A stretch of 64,000 bases of DNA, taken from positions 1,007,280 through 1,071,279 of the forward strand of contig NZ_BSOG01000002.1 of assembly GCF_030160395.1 (NCBI RefSeq). Direction: 5' to 3'. Made by a program: the position numbers and the translations under genes. The DNA comes from Chitinimonas prasina (GTDB lineage: Bacteria; Pseudomonadota; Gammaproteobacteria; Burkholderiales; Chitinimonadaceae). Positions 26,008 to 35,258 of the stretch are shown here, one piece after another (position 1 is the stretch's first letter; the number at the start of each line of letters is the position of its first letter). Below the pieces are notes generated by a model. That model was given only the letters and a program-made list of their open reading frames with translations. It did no database searches and was not told where the DNA came from.

Positions 26008-27612
26008 ATGTCCTGCCCCCCTGCCGAACTGCAAAAGAAGTACGAAGCCATGCGCGCCACTTGGGGCGCCTATCGGGCTACCCCGCGTTTCGAGCAGTTC
26101 GTCGAGTTTGCTGTCATCCTGTCCAGCTTTGCCGAATTCCTGCATGCCAAGGGCTTGTCCGGCCTGCACCAGATCGCCCGCGATATCGAGCAGCAATCGC
26201 TGGCCTTGTTTGGTGACGAGCACACCCATCCGATTGCCGATGGCGCACTACAAGAGCTGGAGAGCCGGGTGGAGGGCCTTTGTGCCCGGGCTGCCAGTTT
26301 TATCGAGCACAGTACCCGCCCCATAGAGGACCGACGCGCCGGTCACGATAGCGAACCGGCTGCCGATCTCTCGCCGGGCCGGCGGGTCTGGTTCATTGGC
26401 GACGACCTCGATGCTTGGCGTGACCTGATCTCGCAGCTGGGCTATTTCGGCATCAAGGCTGAGGGATACAACTGGACCAAGCTGCCGGCCAATGACGATG
26501 AACCGACCACCCTGCTGTTGGACATGACGGGCATCGCCATCGGCATCGCTAGCCAGCACATGCAGAAGCTGCGCACCCGCTTTGCCGCCAGCAACCTGCT
26601 GGGGCTCAATATCGATGCCGACTTCAGCAGCATGCAGGCCGCGCTGGGCGCCGGTTGCGACTTCTGCTTTGCCCGTGGCACACCGTTGCCGGCTATCATG
26701 GCCAAGATCATAGAGCTGCATGCCAGTGAAGAAGAAGAAGCCTACCGCGTGCTGGTGGTGGAGGACTCGCTGACCGCCAGCAAGCTGATACAGCGTACCC
26801 TGGCTGAAAACGGCATAGAAAGCCAGGCCATCGCCCAGCCGCGCGAGGTGCTGAATGCGCTCAAGCGCTACCAGCCAGACTTGATCCTGATGGACATGTA
26901 TATGCCCGGCTGCACAGGCGTCGAAGCCGCGCGCGTCATACGCCAGCATCCGGAATTCCTGTCTGTGCCCATCGTCTACCTGTCGGGCGAGACCGACGTG
27001 GGCCTGCAGGTCGATGCGCTGCGCCTGGGCGGCGACCACTTCCTGACCAAGCCGTTCAACCCGGTCATACTGAACGCCATCGTCAAGAGCAAGATAGAGC
27101 GCTACCGGCTGCTGCGCCGCTCCATGTTCCACGACAGCCTGACCGGCCTGCTCAACCATACCAGTTCCAAACAGCGCCTGGATGCGGCCGTGAATGCCGC
27201 CGCCAACGAGCACGACGCCCTGGCGGTCGCGATGATAGATATCGACCACTTCAAGAGGGTCAACGATAGCTACGGCCACCCGGTCGGCGACCAGATCATA
27301 CGAAGCCTGGCGTGGTTGCTGAAACAGCGCCTGCGCAAGACCGACATCGTCGGCCGTTACGGTGGCGAGGAGTTCCTGGTTGCCTTGCCTGGCGCCAATG
27401 CCTCCCAGGCCTTCCAGATATTGGATCGCATACGCCGCGATTTTGGCCAGATCAAGCACCCCTTCAACGAGACCTGGTTTAATACCACCTTCTCCAGCGG
27501 CGTGTCGCAATTCCCCACCATACCCAGCGGCGAGGCCCTGGTGAAGGATGCCGACGAGGCACTCTATGAAGCCAAGCGCGCGGGACGGGATCGCGTGGTG
27601 ATCCACGCCTGA
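26008..27612 (+). CDS. Response regulator with receiver and diguanylate cyclase domains
   Basis: A 534-residue PleD-like protein that would make cyclic di-GMP when phosphorylated. Residues 1-110 are helical and could be an Hpt-like module, but no clear HxxKG site is seen. Residues 124-240 have a receiver-like fold (RRVWFIGDDLDAW) that appears degenerate. A full receiver follows from about 248 (YRVLVVEDS), with phosphorylation site Asp296 in ILMDMYMPG and Lys in LTKPFNP. The GGDEF domain has IDIDHFKRVND, the active loop GGEEF at 452-456, and the inhibitory-site RKTD five residues before it. No histidine kinase gene is adjacent. Confidence 0.93.
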   Translation: MSCPPAELQKKYEAMRATWGAYRATPRFEQFVEFAVILSSFAEFLHAKGLSGLHQIARDIEQQSLALFGDEHTHPIADGALQELESRVEGLCARAASFIEHSTRPIEDRRAGHDSEPAADLSPGRRVWFIGDDLDAWRDLISQLGYFGIKAEGYNWTKLPANDDEPTTLLLDMTGIAIGIASQHMQKLRTRFAASNLLGLNIDADFSSMQAALGAGCDFCFARGTPLPAIMAKIIELHASEEEEAYRVLVVEDSLTASKLIQRTLAENGIESQAIAQPREVLNALKRYQPDLILMDMYMPGCTGVEAARVIRQHPEFLSVPIVYLSGETDVGLQVDALRLGGDHFLTKPFNPVILNAIVKSKIERYRLLRRSMFHDSLTGLLNHTSSKQRLDAAVNAAANEHDALAVAMIDIDHFKRVNDSYGHPVGDQIIRSLAWLLKQRLRKTDIVGRYGGEEFLVALPGANASQAFQILDRIRRDFGQIKHPFNETWFNTTFSSGVSQFPTIPSGEALVKDADEALYEAKRAGRDRVVIHA

Positions 27613-27649
27613 CCGGCTCAGCAGGTCGGCGCCTGACTGTGGTGGCCGC

Positions 27650-27778
27650 TATTGAGAACCGCTAACAAAACTCACCGTAGCTGGTTCTGGCTAGTGTGTG
27701 AGGGTAAATGCCGCGGAAGACAGTACACGGGTACTGCAAACTCGCCCAACAAAGCTCCAATAGCTTTGTCAGCGGTAC
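27650..27778. repeat. Dispersed extragenic repeat, copy 2
   Basis: The core 27664-27694 starts AACAAAAC and ends GGTTCTGGCTAG. A second conserved block at 27718-27749 (GACAGTACAC to CTCGCCCAAC) corresponds to 60567-60598 of copy 3. A small hairpin AAAGCT/AGCTTT follows (27751-27770) and could end transcripts. The element fills the gap between the diguanylate cyclase and the convergent MOSC gene. Confidence 0.7.
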
Positions 27779-28564
27779 TTAGACCAACTCCACCGCATCG
27801 CCCAACTGCAGTCTACCCAGGCTGCGTGCCACCAGATTGACACCGAACATCGTTCCATCCTCGGTGCGGCGATAGTTATTGAGGGTTTCCAGCGGCTGGC
27901 GATCCGCAGCCGGCGTGGCGGTATCCGGGTCTACCGTGGTAAACAGGCAGCGTGAGCAGGGTTTGAGATTCTCGAACACCACGCCGCCTATCCGTATGTG
28001 CCGCCAGCTGTCTTCTATAAACGGCACACTGGTTTCCACGACCAGATTGGGTCGGAAATGCCGCATGCTGACTGGCTGAACCAGCCTGCCATTCAGCTCG
28101 TCCAAAGAAGCCGTGCCTATCAGCAGTACGGGATAACCGTCCGCAAAACTGACGGGTACCTCCGGATCCCTGCGGGTACGGCGAGTGCTGTCCGCACCGG
28201 TATAGACCAACCTGCAGTTGGCGCCGAGAAAATCAGAGAACCAGAAATCCGCCTCATCACTGCCTACCTGCGCGGAAAATTCGCCGCTTTGCCACACCGT
28301 CACGCCCTGCCGCTCTCGCAGATCCGCAATCTCCACCCGCAGGCTGTCCATGCCCGGCGCATCGAAGGTCACACCGCGGTCATCCATGCTCGCCGTAATC
28401 AGCACCATGCGTGGATACTGCCGACCGGTGAGGAAGCCCTCGCGGTCGCTGACCAGCATCCAGCGTCTGTCATGCTGCAGGCCCATGGCCTCGACCAAGG
28501 CTGACGACACCAGGTTGGATCGGCATGACTTGAGGGGATGGATATGGATTTCAGCGAGTCGCAT
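27779..28564 (-). CDS. MOSC domain protein (YcbX-like)
   Basis: MOSC proteins bind the molybdenum cofactor; YcbX-type members reduce N-hydroxylated bases and similar compounds. The 261-residue protein starts at ATG 28564 (MRLAEIHIHPLKSCR). It has the N-terminal MOSC barrel (ALVEAMGLQHDRRWMLVSD) and the MOSC domain with MRHFRPNLVVET and the cofactor Cys in NLKPCSRCLFTTVDPDT near residue 205. It ends FGVNLVARSLGRLQLGDAVELV, cited by its start. It lacks the C-terminal 2Fe-2S domain found in longer E. coli YcbX, so an outside reductase would be needed. It is divergent from the EamA gene. Confidence 0.9.
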   Translation of the reverse strand: MRLAEIHIHPLKSCRSNLVSSALVEAMGLQHDRRWMLVSDREGFLTGRQYPRMVLITASMDDRGVTFDAPGMDSLRVEIADLRERQGVTVWQSGEFSAQVGSDEADFWFSDFLGANCRLVYTGADSTRRTRRDPEVPVSFADGYPVLLIGTASLDELNGRLVQPVSMRHFRPNLVVETSVPFIEDSWRHIRIGGVVFENLKPCSRCLFTTVDPDTATPAADRQPLETLNNYRRTEDGTMFGVNLVARSLGRLQLGDAVELV

Positions 28565-28684
28565 CAGTAGCACTCCGTATTGAACTGGACACGGCCGTAA
28601 GGGGCCGGCCAGCAATATAGAACAAATGCCACCTCCGCTGCAGCTAGAATCGGGGCCAGATTCACTCTGTCCCGCTGGTCGCTG

Positions 28685-29545
28685 ATGCCACCCACGCGTT
28701 TTGCATTCCCCGCCCTGCTGGCCGGTGCCGCCTGCATTGGCTTTGCCGGCATATTCGTGCGGCTGTCCGACATCGGCCCGGTTGCCACCGGCTTCTGGCG
28801 GCTGCTGCTGGCCGCACCCGTGCTATGGCTGCTCAGCCTGCATACGCCCTCCCCGCCCATCAACCGTCGTCGTGGTGTGGCCCTGCTCGCCATCGGGGCC
28901 TTCTTTGCACTTGATCTCACGGTCTGGCATCTGTCGCTACATATCACCACCGTCGCCAACGCCACCTTGCTGACCAATTGCGTGCCCGTGTTTTGCGTAC
29001 CCCTGGTAGGCTGGCTGATATGGAAAGAGCCTATCGCGCCCGGCTTCAGCCTGAGTTTCATTGTCACCCTCGTTGGCGTGCTGTTATTGACCGGTGAAAA
29101 CTTCGCCCTGGCACCTGCGCGTTTCCGGGGCGACCTGCTGGCCACCCTGGCGGCGGTGTTTTACTGTGGCTACCTGCTGGTACTCAAGCTGGTCAGGCAG
29201 GACATGCCCGTCATGCGATTGATGGCCATCAGCAGCGCCATCAGCGCCATGGTCATGCTCGCCATCGCCCTGGTTCGGGGCGAGGCTATCTGGCCCAGCG
29301 GCTGGCATGCCTGGTCGGTACTGGTGGCGCTGGCGCTGATCACCCAGGTGGGTGGGCAGAGCCTGATCGCCTACGGCTTGGGCCATTTGCCCACCCATGT
29401 CTCGGCCCTGGGCTTGATGTTCCAGCCACTGGTCGCCACACTGGCCGCCTGGCTGCTGTTTGCAGAGGCCATCTCGCCCCTGCAGGTCAGTGGCGCCGTG
29501 GTCATCGTACTCGGTGTCTGGCTGGCCAAGCGCCAGACGCACTAA
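28685..29545 (+). CDS. EamA family (drug/metabolite) transporter
   Basis: A 286-residue inner-membrane permease of the DMT superfamily, likely exporting a metabolite or amino acid. Ten hydrophobic helices can be counted, in two EamA repeats of five. Visible landmarks are FAGIFVRLSDIGPVATGFWR in the first repeat, PIAPGFSLSFIVTLVGVLLL at its end, and GQSLIAYGLGHLPTHVSALG in the second. The length is normal for the family. The substrate cannot be read from the sequence. The next gene, for a secreted AGE-family protein, starts 74 bases downstream. Confidence 0.9.
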   Translation: MPPTRFAFPALLAGAACIGFAGIFVRLSDIGPVATGFWRLLLAAPVLWLLSLHTPSPPINRRRGVALLAIGAFFALDLTVWHLSLHITTVANATLLTNCVPVFCVPLVGWLIWKEPIAPGFSLSFIVTLVGVLLLTGENFALAPARFRGDLLATLAAVFYCGYLLVLKLVRQDMPVMRLMAISSAISAMVMLAIALVRGEAIWPSGWHAWSVLVALALITQVGGQSLIAYGLGHLPTHVSALGLMFQPLVATLAAWLLFAEAISPLQVSGAVVIVLGVWLAKRQTH

Positions 29546-29619
29546 TACGCCTGCAACTTGCCCAATAGATTTGCCGCGCCTGTGCGGAACCCCCAACACC
29601 CCTTCGGGTCGGATCGCCC

Positions 29620-31065
29620 ATGACACTACGCCACACCCTTATTGCCGCCCTGTTCGCCCTTGCCACCATGGCAGGTGCCCAGGCTGAAGAAGACGCCGGC
29701 CAGCGCTGGCGCCAGCATGCCCAAGAGGACCTGCTGCCCTGGTGGACCCAAACCGCCGCACAAGGCGAACCACTGGGCCGTTTTCCCACCTTCCGCTGCA
29801 ACGACGGCAGCGTCTATCTGGCAGCAGCCCCCTGCCCCGAACTGGCACAAGCACCAGATTGGATCAAGAGCGAGCTCAAGCGCGACTATGTCCGCATGCA
29901 GTCGCGCCAGATCTACACCTATGCCATGGGCTTCCACCTGACCGGCGACATCAAGCTGCTCAAGCTGGCCCAGGCCGGGGTGGCCGACCTGCGTGCCCGC
30001 GCCCTCGACAAACGCACCGGCAGTGCAGCCAGCTGGTTCGAGAATGGCAAGCCGCAACCGGCCATAGGCATGCGCAACGCACAGGATCTATCGTACGCAG
30101 GCCTGGGCATGGCAGCGGTGTACTACCTCACCCGCGACCCACTGGTACTGTCCGATCTGATCAAGCTCAAACAGCACATCTTTACCTATCAGGACCCCAA
30201 GGCCGGCTTGATACGCTGGCAGGCCAAGGACAGCGGCAATGGCGATGCTCAGCGCGAGGAACTGGTGGCGACGCTGGACCAGCTCAATGCCTATCTGATC
30301 CTGGTCACCCCCATACTGCCGGAAGGGCCGCTGAAGCGCCGCTGGCAGGAGGATATCGGCAAGTTGTCTGGCGCCATGGTCAAGCGCTTCCATGATGCCG
30401 ACCGTGGCCGCTTCTGGGGCACCCGCGGCTTGCCGGACAGCGACAGCGCCGATGGCCGCCACAATGACTTTGGCCACACTGTAAAAGCCTACTGGATGCT
30501 CTACCTGGCGGCCCGCCAGAATCAGGACGTAGAGCTGGCCAGCCTGGCCCGTGATGGCATGCGCAAGACGCTGGATGCCGCCTGGCTGCAGGACAGCAGC
30601 AGCTGGGGAGAGAAATGGCGGCAGGACGGTAGCGTGGTGCCGCACAAGAGCTGGTGGATCTATGCCGAGCTGGACCAGGCTGCCGCCACGCTGGCCGTAC
30701 AGGAGGGAGACGACCCCAGCCGCTGGCAGGCAGCAGGCCAGTGGTGGCTGAAGCATTTTGTGGCAGCACCGGGTGGCGAGGTGTGGGGCAGTGTATCGGC
30801 CGACGGCAATGCCCGGCCACAGCTGCGGCAGCATCACTGGAAGAACGGCTTTCACTCCATGGAGCACGCACTGGTGAACTACCTGGCCAGCCAGGCCCTG
30901 GCAGACCAGCCCGCCACGCTCTACTACGCCACACCCGCCACCCGGGTCGCCGCACGCTTCAAGCCCTACACCTTTGAAGGCCATACCCTGTCGGTAGAGA
31001 AGCTGCAGGTCGAGGGCACCACCATCCAGAAGGTCAGCATCAAGCTGGATCGCTACAAGCGCTGA
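29620..31065 (+). CDS. Secreted AGE-family (N-acylglucosamine 2-epimerase-like) protein
   Basis: A 481-residue protein with a cleavable signal peptide (MTLRHTLIAALFALATMAG, cut after AQA). The mature part looks like an alpha/alpha-six barrel of the AGE family, whose members epimerise or isomerise sugars. Family-like motifs are NDFGHTVKAYWML near residue 285, HKSWWIYAELDQA near residue 345 and WKNGFHSMEHALV near residue 407, where conserved His residues are expected to act. Most characterised AGE enzymes are cytoplasmic, so export is unusual. The last 50 residues form an extra beta-rich segment. A terminator-like hairpin follows. Confidence 0.75.
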   Translation: MTLRHTLIAALFALATMAGAQAEEDAGQRWRQHAQEDLLPWWTQTAAQGEPLGRFPTFRCNDGSVYLAAAPCPELAQAPDWIKSELKRDYVRMQSRQIYTYAMGFHLTGDIKLLKLAQAGVADLRARALDKRTGSAASWFENGKPQPAIGMRNAQDLSYAGLGMAAVYYLTRDPLVLSDLIKLKQHIFTYQDPKAGLIRWQAKDSGNGDAQREELVATLDQLNAYLILVTPILPEGPLKRRWQEDIGKLSGAMVKRFHDADRGRFWGTRGLPDSDSADGRHNDFGHTVKAYWMLYLAARQNQDVELASLARDGMRKTLDAAWLQDSSSWGEKWRQDGSVVPHKSWWIYAELDQAAATLAVQEGDDPSRWQAAGQWWLKHFVAAPGGEVWGSVSADGNARPQLRQHHWKNGFHSMEHALVNYLASQALADQPATLYYATPATRVAARFKPYTFEGHTLSVEKLQVEGTTIQKVSIKLDRYKR

Positions 31066-31083
31066 TCTCTCCCCGTGACGGTC

Positions 31084-31116
31084 AGGCAAGGGCGCTCCGC
31101 AGCGCTTTTGCCTGCC
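31084..31116 (+). terminator. Terminator-like hairpin after the AGE-family gene
   Basis: An outer stem AGGCAA/TTGCCT encloses GCGCT/AGCGC with loop CCGC, and the inner stem is followed by TTTT. It lies 18 bases past the stop codon. Confidence 0.65.
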
Positions 31117-31184
31117 TGCGGGTATCCCTGGCCGTATATCCCCGCTAGACTCCTGCCTGCACAGCAGCCCGAGGATCCCCCACC

Positions 31185-32483
31185 ATGAAACAACGCGTAC
31201 TGACCGGTATCACCACCACCGGCACGCCCCACCTGGGCAACTTTGTCGGCGCCATACGCCCGGCCATTGCCGCCAGCCTGGTGGCTGGCAACGAAAGCTT
31301 CTTTTTCCTGGCCGACTACCACGCCCTGATCAAGTGCGACGACCCACGCCGCATTGAACGCTCGCGCCTGGAGCTGGCTGCCACCTGGCTGGCCGCCGGG
31401 CTCGATACCGAGCGCGTGGTGTTCTATCGCCAGAGCGATATTCCCGAGATACCCGAGCTCACCTGGCTGCTGACCTGCGTCACGGCCAAGGGCCTGATGA
31501 ACCGCGCCCACGCTTACAAGGCCTCGACCGACGCCAACGAAGCAGCCGGTGAAGAGCCCGACGCCGGCGTGACCATGGGCCTGTTCAGCTATCCCATTCT
31601 GATGGCGGCCGACATCCTGATGTTCAACGCCACCCATGTGCCGGTAGGCCGCGATCAGGTCCAGCATATCGAGATGGCGCGTGATGTCGGACAGCGCTTC
31701 AACCACCTGTTCGGCCAGGGCAAGGAGCTGTTCGTGCTGCCCCAAGCCGTGGTCGAGGAGCAGGTTGCCACCTTGCCCGGCCTGGATGGCCGCAAGATGT
31801 CCAAGAGCTACGACAACACCATCCCGCTGTTCGAGGGTGGCAGCAAGGGCCTCAAGGAGGCCATAGCCCGCATCGTCACCGATTCGCGCCTGCCTGGCGA
31901 AGCCAAGGACCCGGACAACAGCCACCTGTTTACCCTCTACCAGGCTTTTGCCAGCAGCGACGAAACCGCCGCCTTCCGCACCGCACTGCTCGAAGGCCTG
32001 GGCTGGGGCGATGCCAAGCAGCAGCTGTTTGAGCTGATAGAGCGCGAAATCGGCCCCAAGCGCGCGCACTACGCCGAACTGATGGCCAACCCGGAGCGTA
32101 TCGAGGCCGCGTTGCAGGAAGGTGCCCGCAAGGCCCGCGCACTGGCCACGCCACTGCTGGTACAACTGCGTGAAGCAGTGGGCCTGCGCCGCTTCCAGGC
32201 CATCGCCGCGCCAGTAGCCGCCAGCGAACACAACAAGCCACAATTGCCCATCTTCAAGCAGTATCGCGAAGCTGACGGCCGCTTCTACTTCAAGCTCACG
32301 GCCCACGATGGCCGGGTGCTGTTGCAAAGCGAGGGCTTTGAGCAGGGCCGTGATGCCGGCCAGTGGGTAGGCAAGCTCAAGCAGCGTGGCGCAGCGGCCC
32401 TGGCCGAAGCACCGGTGCAATTGGGTGATGGCATCAGCCAGGACGAAGTCGCGGAGGCGCTGTCCTTGCTGTCGGCCGAATAG
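31185..32483 (+). CDS. trpS: Tryptophan-tRNA ligase with C-terminal extension
   Basis: TrpRS charges tRNA-Trp. The 432-residue protein is longer than the roughly 330-residue standard form. The class I signature appears as TGTPHLGN near residue 12 and KMSKS ([13 protein letters not shown]) near residue 205. The AIDQ-like ATP segment is GRDQVQH. After the catalytic and anticodon domains (to about 345), an extra segment reads [20 protein letters not shown], then [16 protein letters not shown]. This resembles the small DUF1508/YegP beta fold, an arrangement I recall from other betaproteobacteria. It ends at a perfect 20-base-pair terminator. Confidence 0.95.
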   Translation: MKQRVLTGITTTGTPHLGNFVGAIRPAIAASLVAGNESFFFLADYHALIKCDDPRRIERSRLELAATWLAAGLDTERVVFYRQSDIPEIPELTWLLTCVTAKGLMNRAHAYKASTDANEAAGEEPDAGVTMGLFSYPILMAADILMFNATHVPVGRDQVQHIEMARDVGQRFNHLFGQGKELFVLPQAVVEEQVATLPGLDGRKMSKSYDNTIPLFEGGSKGLKEAIARIVTDSRLPGEAKDPDNSHLFTLYQAFASSDETAAFRTALLEGLGWGDAKQQLFELIEREIGPKRAHYAELMANPERIEAALQEGARKARALATPLLVQLREAVGLRRFQAIAAPVAASEHNKPQLPIFKQYREADGRFYFKLTAHDGRVLLQSEGFEQGRDAGQWVGKLKQRGAAALAEAPVQLGDGISQDEVAEALSLLSAE

Positions 32484-32497
32484 GACGCAGTCCTAGC

Positions 32498-32540
32498 ATG
32501 AAAAACGCCCTGCAAGCTTGGCTTGCAGGGCGTTTTTCAT
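32498..32540. terminator. Bidirectional terminator between trpS and the site-2 protease gene
   Basis: A perfect 20-base-pair stem (32498-32517 with 32521-32540) with loop TTG. It has an A-run on the left and a T-run on the right, so it works for both convergent genes. Confidence 0.95.
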
Positions 32541-32550
32541 GGGCTATTCG

Positions 32551-33192
32551 TCAGAGAAGAAAGCGGAGGAAACTGTAGGTCAGCTCGATAAACGGTAGCA
32601 TGATGACCGACAGCGCCTGCGTAACGATCAGCACAATGAGGATGATCATACCGAAGGGCTCGATACGGGATACGGCCTGTGCTGCAGGGACTGGCAACAG
32701 GGAAATCAGTATTCGGCCACCATCCAATGGGGGTATGGGTAACAGATTTAATACCATCAGCACCACATTGATCTGAACTCCCGCCAGTGCCATATAGCTT
32801 AAAGGCTCCATCAATCCGCCGCTCTCACTGCCTGCAGAAAACTTAAACAACAAGGCCCAGGCTATAGCCATCAGCAGATTCGATGCCGGTCCTGCAGCCG
32901 CTACCCACAACATGTCGCGCTTGGGCTGTTTCAGATTACGAGGATCAACCGGGACAGGCTTGGCCCAGCCAAACAGGAAACCACCCAGCAACAGTGCCAG
33001 CGCTGGCACCAGAATGGTGCCGAATAGATCTATATGGCGAATCGGGTTCAAGGACAAACGTCCCAGCATCTCAGCGGTGCGATCACCAAAATATCTGGCC
33101 GCATAGCCATGCGCTGCCTCATGCACGGTAATGGCAAACAATACCGGCAAGGCATAGATTGCGATTTTCTGGATCCAATTCCAGTCTTCCAA
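32551..33192 (-). CDS. Site-2 protease family membrane metalloprotease (M50)
   Basis: A 213-residue intramembrane zinc protease of the YwhC/RseP-like short type. The zinc site HEAAH lies about residue 24-28 in VLFAITVHEAAHGYAARYFGD, and the third ligand is in NLLPIPPLDGGRIL near residue 150. Five to six membrane helices are visible, and there is no PDZ domain. The start is chosen as TTG 33192, because GGAG lies eight bases before it and family members begin in the same way; TTG 33210 is possible. It is last in the PHP-YciO-CPBP-S2P gene run, ending at the bidirectional terminator. Confidence 0.88.
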   Translation of the reverse strand: MEDWNWIQKIAIYALPVLFAITVHEAAHGYAARYFGDRTAEMLGRLSLNPIRHIDLFGTILVPALALLLGGFLFGWAKPVPVDPRNLKQPKRDMLWVAAAGPASNLLMAIAWALLFKFSAGSESGGLMEPLSYMALAGVQINVVLMVLNLLPIPPLDGGRILISLLPVPAAQAVSRIEPFGMIILIVLIVTQALSVIMLPFIELTYSFLRFLL

Positions 33193-33219
33193 GGCGTACT
33201 CCAATAACAAAGCTGTTGA

Positions 33220-33765
33220 TTAGCTAATTCCGGCAAACCCATTACGCTGCGCCGCCGTCACTAGCCAGGCCAGACTATTATGCAGGGCATGCACCGCCGT
33301 CACGGCCAGCAGGGCCCCAGTCTTGGAATGGCGCGCACGATACCAGTAGGCAGCCGCCAGGAATACACCCACCACCGCTGCATTGACCACGGCCGCCAGG
33401 AAACGATGGTAATGCAGCAGGCCAAATACACTGGCACTAAACAGTACTGGCCATAGGGGGCGGCTGGTAAAACGACTGGCCAGCCATAGCGGTAGCGATT
33501 GGTGCAGCAGGGTTTCCAGCCAGGGCGCCAGGCAGACGCTGAGTAAAAACAGGTGCAACAGGCTGCGCTGCGCGTCGCCCAGATAGAGTGGGACAGGCTG
33601 ACCCACCGCCTGCGCCACCTGCAACAGCAGTACACCTATCACGATCTTGGCCAGCAAGCTGAGGCTGTAGACCGCCAGGACGAAATAAACGAAGCCCTTG
33701 CTCGCCAGGCGCTGCAAGCCGGTATCCAGCATCTGTGCCATACCGGCCAAGCTGGCTGCCATCAT
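33220..33765 (-). CDS. CPBP-like intramembrane protease homolog, possibly inactive
   Basis: A 181-residue protein with about five membrane helices. It matches the CPBP (Abi/Rce1) family layout: motif 1 appears as PWLETLLHQSLPLW, motif 2 as VFGLLHYHR and motif 3 as AVHALHNSLAW. In active members motif 1 is EExxxR; here the first Glu pair and the Arg are missing, so catalysis may be weak or lost. The start ATG 33765 overlaps the TAA of the upstream YciO gene by one base, so translation is coupled. It sits beside another membrane protease gene. Confidence 0.75.
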   Translation of the reverse strand: MMAASLAGMAQMLDTGLQRLASKGFVYFVLAVYSLSLLAKIVIGVLLLQVAQAVGQPVPLYLGDAQRSLLHLFLLSVCLAPWLETLLHQSLPLWLASRFTSRPLWPVLFSASVFGLLHYHRFLAAVVNAAVVGVFLAAAYWYRARHSKTGALLAVTAVHALHNSLAWLVTAAQRNGFAGIS

Positions 33766-34385
33766 TACAGGCCGAATACGCTGGCGTCGCCCGCCCCCTG
33801 CCGTATCAGGACCGGGTCTTCCAGCAGATCGATCACCGTCGTGGGGTTGGTGCCGCAATGGCCGCCATCTATCACCAGTTCCACCTCGTGCTCCAGCCGC
33901 TCGCGTATTTCCCAGCCCTCCGTGGGCGGCCACTCATCACCGGGCAGCAGCAAGGTAGATGTCAGCAAAGGCTCACCCAGTTCGTCCAGTAAGGCCAGCG
34001 CCACCGGATGCTGCGGCACCCGCAGACCGATGGTGGCACGCTTGGCCTGCATCACGCGCTTCGGCACCTCGCGGGTGGCTTGCAATATCACCGTGTACGG
34101 ACCAGGCATGGCGCTCTTGAGATAGCGGAACTGGCGGTTGTCCACCCTGGCATAGGTGCCCAACTCTGATAGATCTCGGCACATCAAGGTAAAGTGGTGC
34201 TTCTCATCGACCTGGCGTATCCGGCGTATGCGCTCCAGCGCATCCTTGTCACCAAGATGGCAACCCAGGGCATAGCAGGAATCGGTGGGGTAGACGACCA
34301 GGCCACCACTACGGATGATCTCCACCGCCTGCTTGATCAGGCGGGGCTGGGGGCTGTCGGGATGGATGGCGAAAAATTGGGACAT
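33765..34385 (-). CDS. YciO-type protein of the TsaC/Sua5 superfamily
   Basis: The superfamily makes threonylcarbamoyl-AMP for the t6A base of tRNA; the YciO branch is related, with a less clear role. The 206-residue protein has the YrdC fold: GGLVVYPTDSCYALGC near residue 28, KHHFTLMCRDLSELGTYA near residue 63, MPGPYTVILQATREVPKRV, and IGLRVPQHPVALALL. The Lys/Arg-rich nucleotide site is kept. The gene lies directly after a PHP phosphatase gene, the same pairing as yciV-yciO in E. coli, which is why the YciO assignment is favoured over TsaC. Confidence 0.88.
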   Translation of the reverse strand: MSQFFAIHPDSPQPRLIKQAVEIIRSGGLVVYPTDSCYALGCHLGDKDALERIRRIRQVDEKHHFTLMCRDLSELGTYARVDNRQFRYLKSAMPGPYTVILQATREVPKRVMQAKRATIGLRVPQHPVALALLDELGEPLLTSTLLLPGDEWPPTEGWEIRERLEHEVELVIDGGHCGTNPTTVIDLLEDPVLIRQGAGDASVFGL

Positions 34386-34403
34386 TGTGTGCTTGATCTG
34401 CCT

Positions 34404-35258
34404 TCAGTTTGCCAGCGCGGCAGCATCCACCCAGCGTGACCAGACAGGTACGGGGCCAGGCGGCATATCCGGCAGCACACCGGGCTCGCGCGCACCTTCA
34501 CCGGTCGCGTGGTAATCGGTACCGGCCGATGCCAGCAGGCCATGCATTTCCGCCAAGCGGGCAAAACGTTCGAAATCTGCCGGGTTATGGCTGCCCGACA
34601 CCACCTCTATGCCCTCCCCGCCAGCCGCCTTGAATTCCTCTATCAGCTCGCCCATGGTCTGCTTGCCGAACTCATAGCGGCCAGGGTGTGCGATCACTGC
34701 CACCCCGCCGGCGGTTCTGATCCAGCCTACAGCATCTTCCAGGCTGGCCCATTGGTGCGAAACGTAGCCAGGTTTGCCGCGGGCCAGGTATTTCTTGAAT
34801 ACACCTTTCATGTCCTTGGCCAGGCCGCGCTCTATCAGGTGCCGGGCAAAATGGGCTCGCCCTATCATCTCAGGGTTGTCGGCAAACTTGCGGGCACCGG
34901 CCAACACGCCGGTCACCCCGACTGCCGCCAGGGCTTCGTCCATGCGCACGGCGCGTTCATCACGGCCCTGGCGCACACTGGCCAGGCCAGCCAGCAAGGC
35001 CGGATGGGCAGGGTCGAACCCCAGCCCGACAATATGCAAGGTGTGCTTGCGCCAGCTGACCGACACCTCCACCCCAGGGACAAATCGCATGCCCAAACTG
35101 GCCGCTTCGGCAGCCGCATCGCCCAGGCCGCGCACATCGTCATGGTCGGTCAGTGCAAAAAGCTTGCACCCCCGACCATGGGCGCGCGCCACCACTTCAC
35201 GAGGGGGCAGCATGCCGTCCGAGACATTCGAGTGAGCGTGCAGGTCAACGGGCAGCAT
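34404..35258 (-). CDS. PHP-domain 3',5'-nucleoside bisphosphate phosphatase / RNase AM
   Basis: This family dephosphorylates 3',5'-nucleoside bisphosphates and trims 5' ends of RNA (E. coli YciV/Rnm). The 284-residue protein begins with metal ligands MLPVDLHAHSNVSDG, then LFALTDHDDVRGL near residue 35 and VPGVEVSVSW near residue 60. Later ligands are in AVIAHPGRYEFG near residue 190 and ASAGTDYHATGE near residue 245. A very good ribosome binding site GGAGGAA lies before ATG 35258. It leads the operon with YciO and two membrane protease genes. Confidence 0.92.
   Translation of the reverse strand: MLPVDLHAHSNVSDGMLPPREVVARAHGRGCKLFALTDHDDVRGLGDAAAEAASLGMRFVPGVEVSVSWRKHTLHIVGLGFDPAHPALLAGLASVRQGRDERAVRMDEALAAVGVTGVLAGARKFADNPEMIGRAHFARHLIERGLAKDMKGVFKKYLARGKPGYVSHQWASLEDAVGWIRTAGGVAVIAHPGRYEFGKQTMGELIEEFKAAGGEGIEVVSGSHNPADFERFARLAEMHGLLASAGTDYHATGEGAREPGVLPDMPPGPVPVWSRWVDAAALAN

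Noticed and set aside
26248-27606. 452-codon minus-strand open frame opposite the diguanylate cyclase
   Set aside because: Antisense shadow of a gene with clear receiver and GGDEF motifs.
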